Source: an uncultured Oscillospiraceae bacterium
GTDB taxonomy: Bacteria; Bacillota_A; Clostridia; Oscillospirales; Oscillospiraceae
Length of the DNA: 14,959 bases
Assembly (NCBI GenBank): GCA_900757695.1
Contig: CAAEOU010000256.1
Coordinates: 1-14,959, forward strand
Direction: 5' to 3'
Program-made: the position numbers and the translations under genes
Shown: positions 1-6,047 of the stretch, piece by piece
Layout of the letters: each line of letters starts with the position of its first letter
Position numbering within the stretch: position 1 is the stretch's first letter
The notes under the pieces: generated by a model
What the model saw: the letters and a program-made list of their open reading frames with translations, nothing else
The model's database searches: none
What the model was told of the DNA's origin: nothing

Positions 1-273
1 CACACCCTGCTGCGGTATTTCGCCGAGTGGAAACACCGGAAACAGGACGACCTTCAGCTGGTGCTGATCGGCGGCGGCGATATCGCCATTCAGTCTGTTC
101 TGACCCAGCTGCTGGTAAAGGGCACTGTGGTTTATTCCAGCGGCACTGCACAGGGCCTGCCCTTTATCCATCTCGGCCCCATCTGCCTGAAGGGCGGCGA
201 GGAAGAGGCTGCACCCCTGTTCCAGACCTATGGCACCCGGTTTGCCAAGAAGGCACTGGAGCTGTTCCAGTAA
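1..273 (+). CDS. Unrecognised protein, C-terminal fragment (5' end outside window)
   Basis: An open frame enters from the left edge and runs 90 codons to TAA at 271-273, so only the C-terminus is visible. It ends directly before an intrinsic terminator, which supports it as the real frame. The tail contains LVLIGGGDIAIQSVL and ends TYGTRFAKKALELFQ. A Gly-rich turn after a hydrophobic strand, and a closing helix with the pattern G-x-R-x-A-x-x-A-L, are loosely like the end of flavodoxin-fold NAD(P)H:FMN reductases. This resemblance is weak and I do not assign a function. An ATG at 27 opens another frame, but that frame reads through the terminator and is treated as a shadow. Confidence 0.6.
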   Translation, partial: HTLLRYFAEWKHRKQDDLQLVLIGGGDIAIQSVLTQLLVKGTVVYSSGTAQGLPFIHLGPICLKGGEEEAAPLFQTYGTRFAKKALELFQ

Positions 274-286
274 TCATAGTGGAAAA

Positions 287-326
287 GATCGGCTGGCGCT
301 TTGTGCGCTGGCCGACTTTTTTCTTT
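287..326 (+). terminator. Intrinsic terminator of the upstream gene
   Basis: An 11-bp stem pairs 289-299 with 305-315 (two central G-U pairs) around a 5-nt loop. It is followed by a run of six T at 317-322 and further T. It lies 13 nt after the stop of the partial gene. Confidence 0.88.
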
Positions 327-370
327 ATTCGATGTGCTTTTACCGGAAAGCAACATAAATAGGACGAAAG

Positions 371-403
371 AGCGGCGTTGTTTGTACACAATGCCGCTTT
401 TTT
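371..403 (+). terminator. Second intrinsic terminator
   Basis: An 11-bp stem pairs 371-381 with 388-398 (one G-U) with a 6-nt loop, followed by T at 398-403. It is a second terminator 45 nt after the first and just upstream of the next promoter, so it insulates the transporter operon. It could instead end a short transcript that starts between the two terminators. I see no convincing promoter for one. Confidence 0.8.
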
Positions 404-423
404 GCCGCAGCGTAAATTTTGTC

Positions 424-452
424 TTGACTTTAGCGTAATGATTCGCTAATAT
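424..452 (+). promoter_or_regulatory. Sigma-A promoter of the transporter-racemase operon
   Basis: The -35 box TTGACT (424-429) and -10 box TAATAT (447-452) are separated by 17 nt. The predicted start near 459 gives a leader of about 52 nt to the ATG at 511. The spacer holds a perfect inverted repeat, listed separately. Confidence 0.8.
430..449. promoter_or_regulatory. Candidate operator: TTAGCG-N8-CGCTAA inverted repeat
   Basis: The 6-bp arms at 430-435 and 444-449 are perfect complements. They occupy the spacer between the -35 and -10 boxes and overlap the -10. A protein bound there would block RNA polymerase, so repression is the simplest reading. The regulator is not identifiable from this window. 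Confidence 0.55.
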
Positions 453-510
453 AATAATTACTTAATGAACTGCGGCGGACCTGCTGCGAAACGATAGGAG
501 AGAATTGACT

Positions 511-1422
511 ATGAAAAAACTGCTTGCGCTGCTGATGGCAGCTGGTATGATGCTTTCTGTAGCAGCATGCGGCTCGGATAACGGCTCTGCTGCTGTTGCT
601 TCTTCCAAATCTGAGGCTCCGGCTGAAACGGCAACGGAGACCGCAGGGGAGACTGCGGCAGCATCTGCTGGAGAAAATGGAACCGCAGAGGGCCGTACCT
701 TTACCGTTGGTTTTGATGCAGAGTATCCCCCCTATGGCTATAAGGATGAGAGCGGCGAATATACCGGTTTTGATCTGGAGCTGGCGCAGGAGGTCTGTGA
801 CCGCAATGGCTGGACGCTGGTCAAGCAGCCCATTGACTGGGATTCCAAGGACATGGAGCTGAACTCCGGGACCATCGACTGTATCTGGAACGGCTTCACC
901 ATGACAGGCCGGGAGGATGACTACACGTTTTCCGTTCCCTATGTTGACAACTCCATTGTGTTTGTTGTAATGAACGACTCCGACATCAAAACCAAGGAAG
1001 ACCTTGCAGGTAAGGTGGTCGTAACACAGGCGGATTCTTCGGCCCTGACGGCCCTGACTTCGGAAGAGGACAACGATGAAAATCTTGCACTGGCAGCCTC
1101 CTTTGCGGATCTCCAGCAGGTTGCGGACTATAATACCGCATTTATGAATCTGGAATCCGGCGCCGTAGATGCCATTGCGGTGGACATCGGTGTTGCACAG
1201 TATCAGCTGGCATCCAGAGGGGATACCTTCCGGAAGCTGGACGAGCCTCTGTCCACAGAGCAGTACGGCATTGGCTTCAAAAAGGGCAATGAGGAGCTGC
1301 GGGATCAGGTTCAGAATACGCTGTTTGAGATGTATAAGGACGGCACCTTTGATGAGATCGCCTCGAAGTATGCTGACTATAACCTGCCGGATATGGTTTG
1401 CCTTGGCGAATATGTAAAGTAA
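511..1422 (+). CDS. Amino-acid ABC transporter substrate-binding lipoprotein (family 3)
   Basis: This is a 303-residue extracellular solute-binding protein of the polar amino acid uptake family (SBP_bac_3). It has a lipoprotein signal peptide (MKKLLALLMAAGMMLSVAAC) with the lipidated Cys at residue 20. A low-complexity Ala/Glu/Thr linker runs to about residue 62, followed by the two-lobed fold. Family hallmarks are GFDAEYPPYGYKDE near 68 and YTGFDLELAQEV near 84. Arg134 in MTGRED is the usual carboxylate contact, and an Asp near 220-225 in VDAIAVD is the usual amino-group contact. The ATG at 511 is preferred over the in-frame TTG at 505 because AGGAG at 496-500 is well placed and the signal peptide then begins MKK. 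It is the first gene of an operon with permease, ATPase and racemase. The substrate cannot be read directly; a polar amino acid is likely. Confidence 0.93.
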   Translation: MKKLLALLMAAGMMLSVAACGSDNGSAAVASSKSEAPAETATETAGETAAASAGENGTAEGRTFTVGFDAEYPPYGYKDESGEYTGFDLELAQEVCDRNGWTLVKQPIDWDSKDMELNSGTIDCIWNGFTMTGREDDYTFSVPYVDNSIVFVVMNDSDIKTKEDLAGKVVVTQADSSALTALTSEEDNDENLALAASFADLQQVADYNTAFMNLESGAVDAIAVDIGVAQYQLASRGDTFRKLDEPLSTEQYGIGFKKGNEELRDQVQNTLFEMYKDGTFDEIASKYADYNLPDMVCLGEYVK

Positions 1423-1434
1423 ACAAATCATGCC

Positions 1435-1466
1435 TTTGGGGGGGGCGGCGCAGGCTGCCCCCCAAA
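1435..1466 (+). promoter_or_regulatory. Intercistronic GC-rich hairpin between binding protein and permease
   Basis: TTT plus a G-run (1435-1445) and the following CGGC pair with GCTGCC, a C-run and AAA (1454-1466) around the loop GCAG (1450-1453). Two G are left over on the 5' arm. Only three T follow, so it is more likely a 3'-stabilising or partial-termination element than a full terminator. Such elements commonly make binding-protein mRNA more abundant than permease mRNA. Confidence 0.6.
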
Positions 1467-1489
1467 TTTCTACCAGTGAGGTGTCACAG

Positions 1490-2185
1490 TTGAATTTTTT
1501 GTCTACGATGCAGCAGGTTATGGGCGGCGTTGGCTCGACTATGCTGATTTTCTTCAGTACGCTGATTTTTTCATTGCCATTGGGGCTGCTGGTGGCCATG
1601 GGCCGTATGAACAATTGGGCGCCCTTCCGTGTCCTTGGAGGAGATGGCCTGCTGGGGCGGATCAAGCCCATCCAATTGGTGATTAAATTCTTTATCTCAA
1701 TCCTTCGGGGAACTCCATTGATGCTCCAATTGATCGTGTGGTTTTACGGCCCGTACTACCTGTTTGGATGGCGGCTCAATGCGGCATGGCGGGTAGGCGC
1801 TACCATTGTGGGCTTTTCCATCAACTATGCAGCCTATTTTGCAGAGATCTTCCGCTCCGGGATCCAGGGGATCCCGCAGGGACAGCGGGAGGCAGCCCGG
1901 GTGCTGGGGTATAACCGGGCGCAGACTTTCTTCAAGATCATTTTTCCGCAGATGTGCAAGCGCGTACTGCCGCCGGTGACCAATGAGATCATTACGCTGG
2001 TAAAGGATACCTCCCTTGCATTTGTGCTGGCTTACACAGAGATGTTTACCATTGCAAAGCAGGTGGCGGCGGCGCAGGCCAATATCATGCCGCTGTTTAT
2101 TGCGGGTATCTTCTATTATATTTTCAACCTCGTGGTGGCCGGCATCATGGGGAAGGTCGAGCAGAAGCTTGAATACTATCAGTAA
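1490..2185 (+). CDS. Amino-acid ABC transporter permease (HisM/GlnP type)
   Basis: This is a 231-residue integral membrane subunit of the polar amino acid importer. It has about five hydrophobic segments: near residues 14-38, 62-93, 103-125, 170-195 and 201-222. The cytoplasmic EAA loop that docks on the ATPase is clear at about 127-152 (GIPQGQREAARVLGYNRAQ). I chose the TTG at 1490 because GTGAGGTG at 1476-1483 is a good ribosome site about 7 nt upstream. The alternative ATG at 1430 would translate through the G/C hairpin into an Ala/Pro-rich leader untypical of the family. A TTG start behind a hairpin suggests lower synthesis than the binding protein. Only one permease is present, so a homodimer is expected. 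Confidence 0.92.
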   Translation: MNFLSTMQQVMGGVGSTMLIFFSTLIFSLPLGLLVAMGRMNNWAPFRVLGGDGLLGRIKPIQLVIKFFISILRGTPLMLQLIVWFYGPYYLFGWRLNAAWRVGATIVGFSINYAAYFAEIFRSGIQGIPQGQREAARVLGYNRAQTFFKIIFPQMCKRVLPPVTNEIITLVKDTSLAFVLAYTEMFTIAKQVAAAQANIMPLFIAGIFYYIFNLVVAGIMGKVEQKLEYYQ

Positions 2186-2197
2186 GGGGGCACCTCT

Positions 2198-2959
2198 ATG
2201 AAATTGCTGGAAATCGATCACTGTAAAAAGAATTTTGGAGATACGGATGTGCTCCACGATATCTCTCTCCATGTGGATGAGGGTGAGGTAGTGGCGATCA
2301 TCGGGCCCTCCGGCTCCGGAAAATCCACCCTGCTTCGCTGTGCAACCCTGCTGGAGACCATGGATGACGGAAATCTTACATATTTAGGAAAGCAGGCGGC
2401 AAAATCCGTAAACGGCCATGCGGAGTATCTTGGGAAAAAGGAGCTCCGGGAGATTCAGGGGTATTTTGGACTGGTATTCCAGAACTTCAACCTGTTTCCC
2501 CACTATTCCGTCATGAAAAATATCATTGATGCGCCCATTCATGTACAGAAGAAGTCAAAGCAGGAGGCGGTTGCCAAGGCGAAGGAACTGCTGGAAAAGA
2601 TGGGGCTCACCGGCAAGGAGGACAGCTATCCCTGTCAGCTCTCCGGAGGTCAGCAGCAGCGGGTGGCCATTGCTCGGGCACTGGCCATGAATCCATCCAT
2701 TCTGTTTTTTGACGAACCTACCTCGGCGCTGGATCCGGAGCTCACCGGCGAGATCCTGAAGGTGATCCGCCAGCTGGCACAGGAAAAGATGACCATGGTG
2801 ATCGTGACCCATGAGATGGGCTTTGCACGAGATGTGGCGGACCGGGTGATCTTTATGGACGGCGGCTATATTGTGGAGCAGGGTGATCCCAGAGAGGTCA
2901 TTGAACATCCCAAGGAGGAACGTACCCGCCAGTTCCTCGCACGGTTTGCACAGGGATGA
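2198..2959 (+). CDS. Amino-acid ABC transporter ATP-binding protein (HisP/GlnQ type)
   Basis: This is a 253-residue ATPase that powers the importer as a dimer at the cytoplasmic face. Every hallmark is intact: Walker [10 protein letters not shown] at residues 36-44, Q-loop Gln95 in [10 protein letters not shown], signature LSGGQQQR at 148-155, Walker B ILFFDEPT at 168-175 with catalytic Glu173, D-loop SALD, and the switch His205 in VTHEMGFA. The FQ-FNLFPH and [12 protein letters not shown] stretches are typical of the polar amino acid subfamily. The ribosome site AGGGGG lies at 2185-2190, right after the permease stop. Its stop codon overlaps the start of the racemase gene (ATGA at 2956-2959), implying translational coupling. 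Confidence 0.97.
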   Translation: MKLLEIDHCKKNFGDTDVLHDISLHVDEGEVVAIIGPSGSGKSTLLRCATLLETMDDGNLTYLGKQAAKSVNGHAEYLGKKELREIQGYFGLVFQNFNLFPHYSVMKNIIDAPIHVQKKSKQEAVAKAKELLEKMGLTGKEDSYPCQLSGGQQQRVAIARALAMNPSILFFDEPTSALDPELTGEILKVIRQLAQEKMTMVIVTHEMGFARDVADRVIFMDGGYIVEQGDPREVIEHPKEERTRQFLARFAQG

Positions 2960-3723
2960 GCGTACCGATCCGATATCTCGACCCTGCGGGAAACATAACC
3001 GCAGTGGTTTTGAATCCGGTCATGCCGGAACAGCGGGCGCCGTTGGCGCAGAAGATACTCCGGGAGGGGCGGGCAGAGCAGGTGGGCTTTGCGGTGCCTC
3101 CGAAGCTGGGCGGCGAGTGCCGACTGGAGATGATGGGCGGCGAGTTCTGCGGAAATGCGGTGCGTTCCTATGGATATCTCTGGGCCATGGAGCATGGAAA
3201 AGGCGGAATGGTCAGCACGGAGATATCCGGCACATCCGGGCCGGTGCCGGTCAATGTGGATTTGACGCACGGCACAGCCTTTGCGGAAATGCCGCTGCCG
3301 TTGGGTATTGACTGGCTGGAAATTGGCGGGGAAAAGTACCCGCTGGTGCTGTGTGAGGGGATTTGCCATCTCCTTGCAATGGACATAGAGCCTGACACCA
3401 AATTTGTAGAGGCGGCAAGATCCGGCCTGAATGCGGTTCAGCAGGGGGCGTGGGGGATCATGTTCTGTCGGGGGCGGCTGCTGACGCCGGTGGTATATGT
3501 TCGCTCCACGGATTCTACGGTGTGGGAGTCCTCCTGCGGCTCCGGCAGCGTTGCCTGCGCATGGTATTTGGCGCAGCAGTGCGGCGGCGCCGGACAGTGG
3601 CGGTTTCAGGAGCCCGGCGGCGAGATCATCGCGGCGACCCGAGGGGAAAACGGGCATGTGCTTGGCTGCATGATGGGGGGCGGCGTGAAGGTCGGCCCCA
3701 TGGAGCAAGTGGCGGAGAAATAG
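2956..3723 (+). CDS. DapF-superfamily amino-acid racemase, CntK/HisR-like
   Basis: This is a 255-residue cofactor-independent racemase/epimerase of the DapF fold. The two catalytic Cys are visible: Cys65 in [11 protein letters not shown] and Cys194 in [12 protein letters not shown]. DapF itself would show ACGNG.R, an ER pair, and GAGET.ACGTG. These are replaced here. The opening [12 protein letters not shown], the EQVGF near 41, the TPVVYV...VWESSCGSG block and the QEPGGEI near 218 are instead the pattern I know from histidine racemases such as staphylococcal CntK and the Fusobacterium enzyme. Function is therefore inferred as L/D interconversion of an amino acid, possibly histidine. Its ATGA overlap with the importer ATPase suggests it acts on the imported substrate or makes a D-amino acid. 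No nicotianamine-like synthase (CntL) or CntM is nearby, so opine metallophore synthesis is not supported. Confidence 0.85.
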   Translation: MSVPIRYLDPAGNITAVVLNPVMPEQRAPLAQKILREGRAEQVGFAVPPKLGGECRLEMMGGEFCGNAVRSYGYLWAMEHGKGGMVSTEISGTSGPVPVNVDLTHGTAFAEMPLPLGIDWLEIGGEKYPLVLCEGICHLLAMDIEPDTKFVEAARSGLNAVQQGAWGIMFCRGRLLTPVVYVRSTDSTVWESSCGSGSVACAWYLAQQCGGAGQWRFQEPGGEIIAATRGENGHVLGCMMGGGVKVGPMEQVAEK

Positions 3724-3805
3724 CGGGTACGCCGGAATGTCTGCATTTTGTCATGCTGATGCAAAACAGCCGCAGGAATCAGCCGATTTTTGGCGGTTGG
3801 ACAGT

Positions 3806-3834
3806 TTGACAGCGCCGCTTTTTGCTGGTATAAT
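3806..3834 (+). promoter_or_regulatory. Perfect consensus sigma-A promoter of the cyclophilin gene
   Basis: TTGACA (3806-3811), 17 nt, then TATAAT (3829-3834), with TGG directly before the -10. The predicted start near 3841 gives a leader of about 36 nt. No clear terminator separates it from the racemase gene, so read-through is possible. Confidence 0.9.
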
Positions 3835-3876
3835 TGCACCATCAAAAAAGGCGGTGCTGCGCCGGTGGGAGGCATT

Positions 3877-4452
3877 ATGAAACGGCTGACGGTGTTAATG
3901 ATGGCACTGGCTGTGCTGATGATGCTGGCTGGCTGCGGCAGTAGCGGCTATCAGGCGGGCCTCCATCATGCAGAGATTCAGGTGGAGGGCTATGGCACCA
4001 TTGCCATGGAGCTGGACGCAGATACCGCACCGATCACGGTGGAGAATTTCTGCAAGCTGGCAAAGGACGGGTTTTACGACGGCCTGACCTTTCACCGGAT
4101 TATGGACGGCTTTATGATCCAGGGGGGCGATCCCAAGGGAGACGGCTCCGGGGGCGCAGAGCAGACCATAAAGGGTGAGTTTGCTCAGAATGGTGTGGAA
4201 AACAATATCTCCCATGTTCGTGGAACGGTGTCTATGGCACGCTCCAATGATTATGACAGCGCCAGCAGCCAATTCTTTATTGTGCAGTCGGATTCCACAT
4301 TCTTAGATGGGCAGTATGCGGGCTTTGGCCATGTAACATCGGGAATGGAGATCGTAGATGCCATCTGCAAGGATACGCCGGTGGAGGATGACAATGGGAC
4401 GGTTTCCTGGTGGAACCAGCCAAAGATCACATCCATTCGGATCCTGGACTGA
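3877..4452 (+). CDS. Cyclophilin-type peptidyl-prolyl isomerase, lipoprotein
   Basis: This is a 191-residue prolyl isomerase that should sit on the outer face of the membrane and assist folding of exported proteins. The signal peptide ends with lipobox LAGC, Cys20. The cyclophilin domain runs about residues 31-191 with FYDGLTFHRIMDGFMIQGGD (catalytic Arg74, Gln82), the GDGSGG turn, SMARS at 119-123 and SSQFFIVQ at 131-137. The classical Trp of the cyclosporin site is Tyr147 or nearby (LDGQYAGFG), as in many bacterial members. The ATG at 3877 is chosen over an upstream in-frame codon at 3790 because GTGGGAGG at 3865-3872 precedes it, the signal peptide begins there, and the promoter lies downstream of 3790. 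Confidence 0.94.
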   Translation: MKRLTVLMMALAVLMMLAGCGSSGYQAGLHHAEIQVEGYGTIAMELDADTAPITVENFCKLAKDGFYDGLTFHRIMDGFMIQGGDPKGDGSGGAEQTIKGEFAQNGVENNISHVRGTVSMARSNDYDSASSQFFIVQSDSTFLDGQYAGFGHVTSGMEIVDAICKDTPVEDDNGTVSWWNQPKITSIRILD

Positions 4453-4474
4453 AGGTTTTATATTGTAATGACAC

Positions 4475-4514
4475 AAAGAGGTGTCTCTGAGCATTCAGAG
4501 GCACCTCTTTGCTA
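4475..4514 (+). terminator. Terminator after the cyclophilin gene
   Basis: A 16-bp stem pairs 4475-4490 with 4495-4510 (one G-U), with loop GCAT. The 3' arm ends in CTTT and then GCTATTTT, so the U tract is imperfect. Confidence 0.8.
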
Positions 4515-4565
4515 TTTTCCGGCGTGGATCTCACCACAATCAGATAGAAGAAAGGACGTGCAAAA

Positions 4566-5051
4566 ATGAAGCTATTTATGCAGCAGAAGGGGTTTTTCTG
4601 GGGGCAGACCATGCCGCTGTGGGATAAGGGCGGGCATACGCGCTATACGGTGCACGGGGATGCCTACTCGCTTGGGAAGCGTCTGCACGTTCATGATCTG
4701 GCGGGCAGGGAGGCGATTTATATCCATCAGCGGGTACCATCCATGTTTCCCCAATACGATATTGAGGTGTATGGAAAGCCCGTGGGCAGCATTGTAAAGG
4801 ATCTCACATTCCTGCGTCCCAAGTATACGGTGGAAACGCTGGACTGGGAGGTAGGAGGCGCCATGGGGGTATGTGACTATGAACTCACGTGGCAGAACTC
4901 TGTGGTAGCGGCAAACCGGCCGGTGCAGGGGACCAAGGGCCAGATGTATGCCATGGAATTTTATGACCGGACGGCGGAGCTGGCTGCGCTGGGGGTACTG
5001 CTGACCATCAACTGTATTCTGGCAGGACAGGAATCCCATCGGCCCGGCTGA
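4566..5051 (+). CDS. LURP-one-related / YxjI-type tubby-like protein
   Basis: This is a 161-residue protein matching the LURP-one-related (YxjI) family, which adopts a tubby C-terminal-like beta barrel with a central hydrophobic helix. Visible family features are the opening LFMQQKGFFWG with a strand pair, YTVHGDAYSLGKRLHVHD near 27-44, IYIHQRVPSMFPQYDIEVYGK near 51-71, GSIVKDLTFLRPKYTVE near 74-90, and the closing helix LAALGVLLTINCIL. The length is normal for the family. Bacterial members are largely uncharacterised; phospholipid or membrane association is suggested by fold only. AAAGGA at 4551-4556 precedes the ATG. No promoter is obvious in the 55 nt after the terminator, so it may depend on read-through. 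Confidence 0.85.
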   Translation: MKLFMQQKGFFWGQTMPLWDKGGHTRYTVHGDAYSLGKRLHVHDLAGREAIYIHQRVPSMFPQYDIEVYGKPVGSIVKDLTFLRPKYTVETLDWEVGGAMGVCDYELTWQNSVVAANRPVQGTKGQMYAMEFYDRTAELAALGVLLTINCILAGQESHRPG

Positions 5052-5091
5052 GAATTTTTGCAGATTTGTGCGGAAAAATCGTTACAAAAGG

Positions 5092-5121
5092 TTGACAATT
5101 TGCCAGCCTTTCCTGTATAAT
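5092..5121 (+). promoter_or_regulatory. Sigma-A promoter of rpmH
   Basis: TTGACA (5092-5097) and TATAAT (5116-5121) are both perfect, with an 18-nt spacer ending in TG. The predicted start is near 5128, giving a leader of about 80 nt. The rest of 5052-5209 holds no recognisable DnaA boxes and no gene. Confidence 0.9.
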
Positions 5122-5209
5122 AGTCGGTGCCTGTCCACGGGACGGCATAACTATGGCAAGCTGCAGCAATTACTGCTGTCGAGCATAATAATTCAGGAGG
5201 TGTATACAA

Positions 5210-5347
5210 ATGACGAAGCGTACCTATCAGCCCAAGAAGCTCCATGGCCAGAAAGTTCATGGCTTCAGAAAGAGAATGGCTACCAGAAACGGCCGCAAGG
5301 TCCTTTCCCGTCGCCGCAGCAAGGGCAGAAACAGACTCAGCTACTGA
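5210..5347 (+). CDS. rpmH: 50S ribosomal protein L34
   Basis: A 45-residue, very basic protein reads [20 protein letters not shown] and continues [20 protein letters not shown] before ending NRLSY. The TYQP start, VHGFR.RM and GRKVL.RRR.KGR are the L34 signature, and 44-46 residues is its usual length. It is a component of the large ribosomal subunit, bound to 23S rRNA. A full AGGAGGTG ribosome site lies at 5195-5202, and a near-perfect promoter precedes it. It starts the conserved rpmH-rnpA-yidD-yidC-jag cluster. Compared with many L34 proteins, positions 11-15 (LHGQK) are less basic than the usual RRKRK-like stretch. Confidence 0.97.
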   Translation: MTKRTYQPKKLHGQKVHGFRKRMATRNGRKVLSRRRSKGRNRLSY

Positions 5348-5383
5348 TTCGCCCGTCCTTACACCGTTGATGCCGATAAATTT

Positions 5384-5411
5384 GGGGTGAATGGAGCAAT
5401 CTGTTCGCCCC
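5384..5411 (+). promoter_or_regulatory. Hairpin in the rpmH-rnpA spacer
   Basis: GGGGTGAA (5384-5391) pairs with TTCGCCCC (5404-5411) around a 12-nt loop. No U tract follows, so it is not a full terminator. It could be a processing or stability element that helps L34 mRNA exceed rnpA mRNA. This role is inference. Confidence 0.4.
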
Positions 5412-5454
5412 ATACGTTTATGGCGTGATCTCATTTTGATGGAAGGGCAGTACC

Positions 5455-5844
5455 ATGGTTTCCACACGTTCCCTTAAACAGAATCATCTGTTCCGCCGGC
5501 TGTACCAGAAGGGGAAGTTCTCTTCCGGTCGGTGTCTTGTGGTCTATTGCCGCAAAAACGGCCTGCCATACAATCGTCTTGGCCTGACTGCTGGAACAAA
5601 GCTTGGCCATGCCGTGGTACGCAACCGTATTCGCCGCCGCATCCGGGAGGCCTACCGCCTGTCGGAGGAGCGCTATGTGCTGGGCTACGACATTGTCGTG
5701 GTGGCGCGGCACAGGGCGGTAGATGCCGACTATCAGGAGATCGCTCAGTGTCTGGCAAAACAAATGGAAAAGCTGGGGCTCATCAGAAAGGAGACGACCC
5801 ATGAAGCGGCTGATGCTGTTTCTGATCCGGTTTTACCGGAATAG
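5455..5844 (+). CDS. rnpA: Ribonuclease P protein component
   Basis: This is the 129-residue protein subunit of RNase P, which aids the catalytic RNA in trimming the 5' leaders of pre-tRNAs. It opens with [17 protein letters not shown] near residues 6-22. The family's RNR motif, [15 protein letters not shown], is at 54-68, with the conserved GYDIVVVAR near 77-85. Length is normal, with a short variable tail. The ribosome site GGAAGGG at 5441-5447 sets the ATG. The last 44 nt overlap the start of yidD in another frame, so the two are translationally linked. It lies 107 nt after rpmH, the standard bacterial arrangement. Confidence 0.96.
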   Translation: MVSTRSLKQNHLFRRLYQKGKFSSGRCLVVYCRKNGLPYNRLGLTAGTKLGHAVVRNRIRRRIREAYRLSEERYVLGYDIVVVARHRAVDADYQEIAQCLAKQMEKLGLIRKETTHEAADAVSDPVLPE

Positions 5845-6013
5845 GATCTCCCCGATGTTCCCGCCCCGCTGCCGCTTTACGCCCACCTGCTCCGCATATG
5901 CCCTGGAGGCCATTGAAAAATACGGCGCAGTGAAGGGCGGATTTTTGACAGTGAAGCGGCTTCTTCGGTGTAACCCTTTTTACAAAGGGGACTACTTTGA
6001 CCCGGTGCCCTAG
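5801..6013 (+). CDS. yidD: Membrane protein insertion efficiency factor YidD
   Basis: This 70-residue protein is associated with YidC-dependent insertion of membrane proteins. Its signature is complete: [20 protein letters not shown] then [12 protein letters not shown], and a second Cys in [17 protein letters not shown]. The N-terminal helix [11 protein letters not shown] is amphipathic/hydrophobic. The ATG at 5801 is preferred over an in-frame ATG at 5723 because AAAGGAG at 5788-5794 is properly spaced and the family length of about 70 residues is met. It overlaps rnpA by 44 nt and precedes yidC by 34 nt, as is usual for this cluster. Confidence 0.95.
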   Translation: MKRLMLFLIRFYRNRISPMFPPRCRFTPTCSAYALEAIEKYGAVKGGFLTVKRLLRCNPFYKGDYFDPVP

Positions 6014-6047
6014 GCGCCGGAGAGCATGTTACGACCGGAGGTAACGA

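Noticed and set aside
2956..3723. Annotation as diaminopimelate epimerase DapF for lysine/wall synthesis
   Set aside because: The superfamily fold and both Cys are present, but the DapF substrate-binding ER pair and the GAGET-ACGTG block are replaced, and the neighbours are an importer, not lysine genes.
3724..3805. Terminator after the racemase gene
   Set aside because: The possible stem 3766-3799 has a long loop and no T-run, so I do not call it.
3790..3876. N-terminal extension of the cyclophilin starting at 3790
   Set aside because: It would begin upstream of the perfect promoter, and the ribosome site plus lipoprotein signal peptide start at 3877.
5052..5209. oriC upstream of rpmH
   Set aside because: I found no cluster of TTATCCACA-like boxes and no dnaA. 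The region is explained by the rpmH promoter and leader.
5128..5209. Structured leader or riboswitch before rpmH
   Set aside because: Only a short 5-6 bp CAGCA/TGCTG hairpin (5163-5179) is visible, too weak to name as an element.
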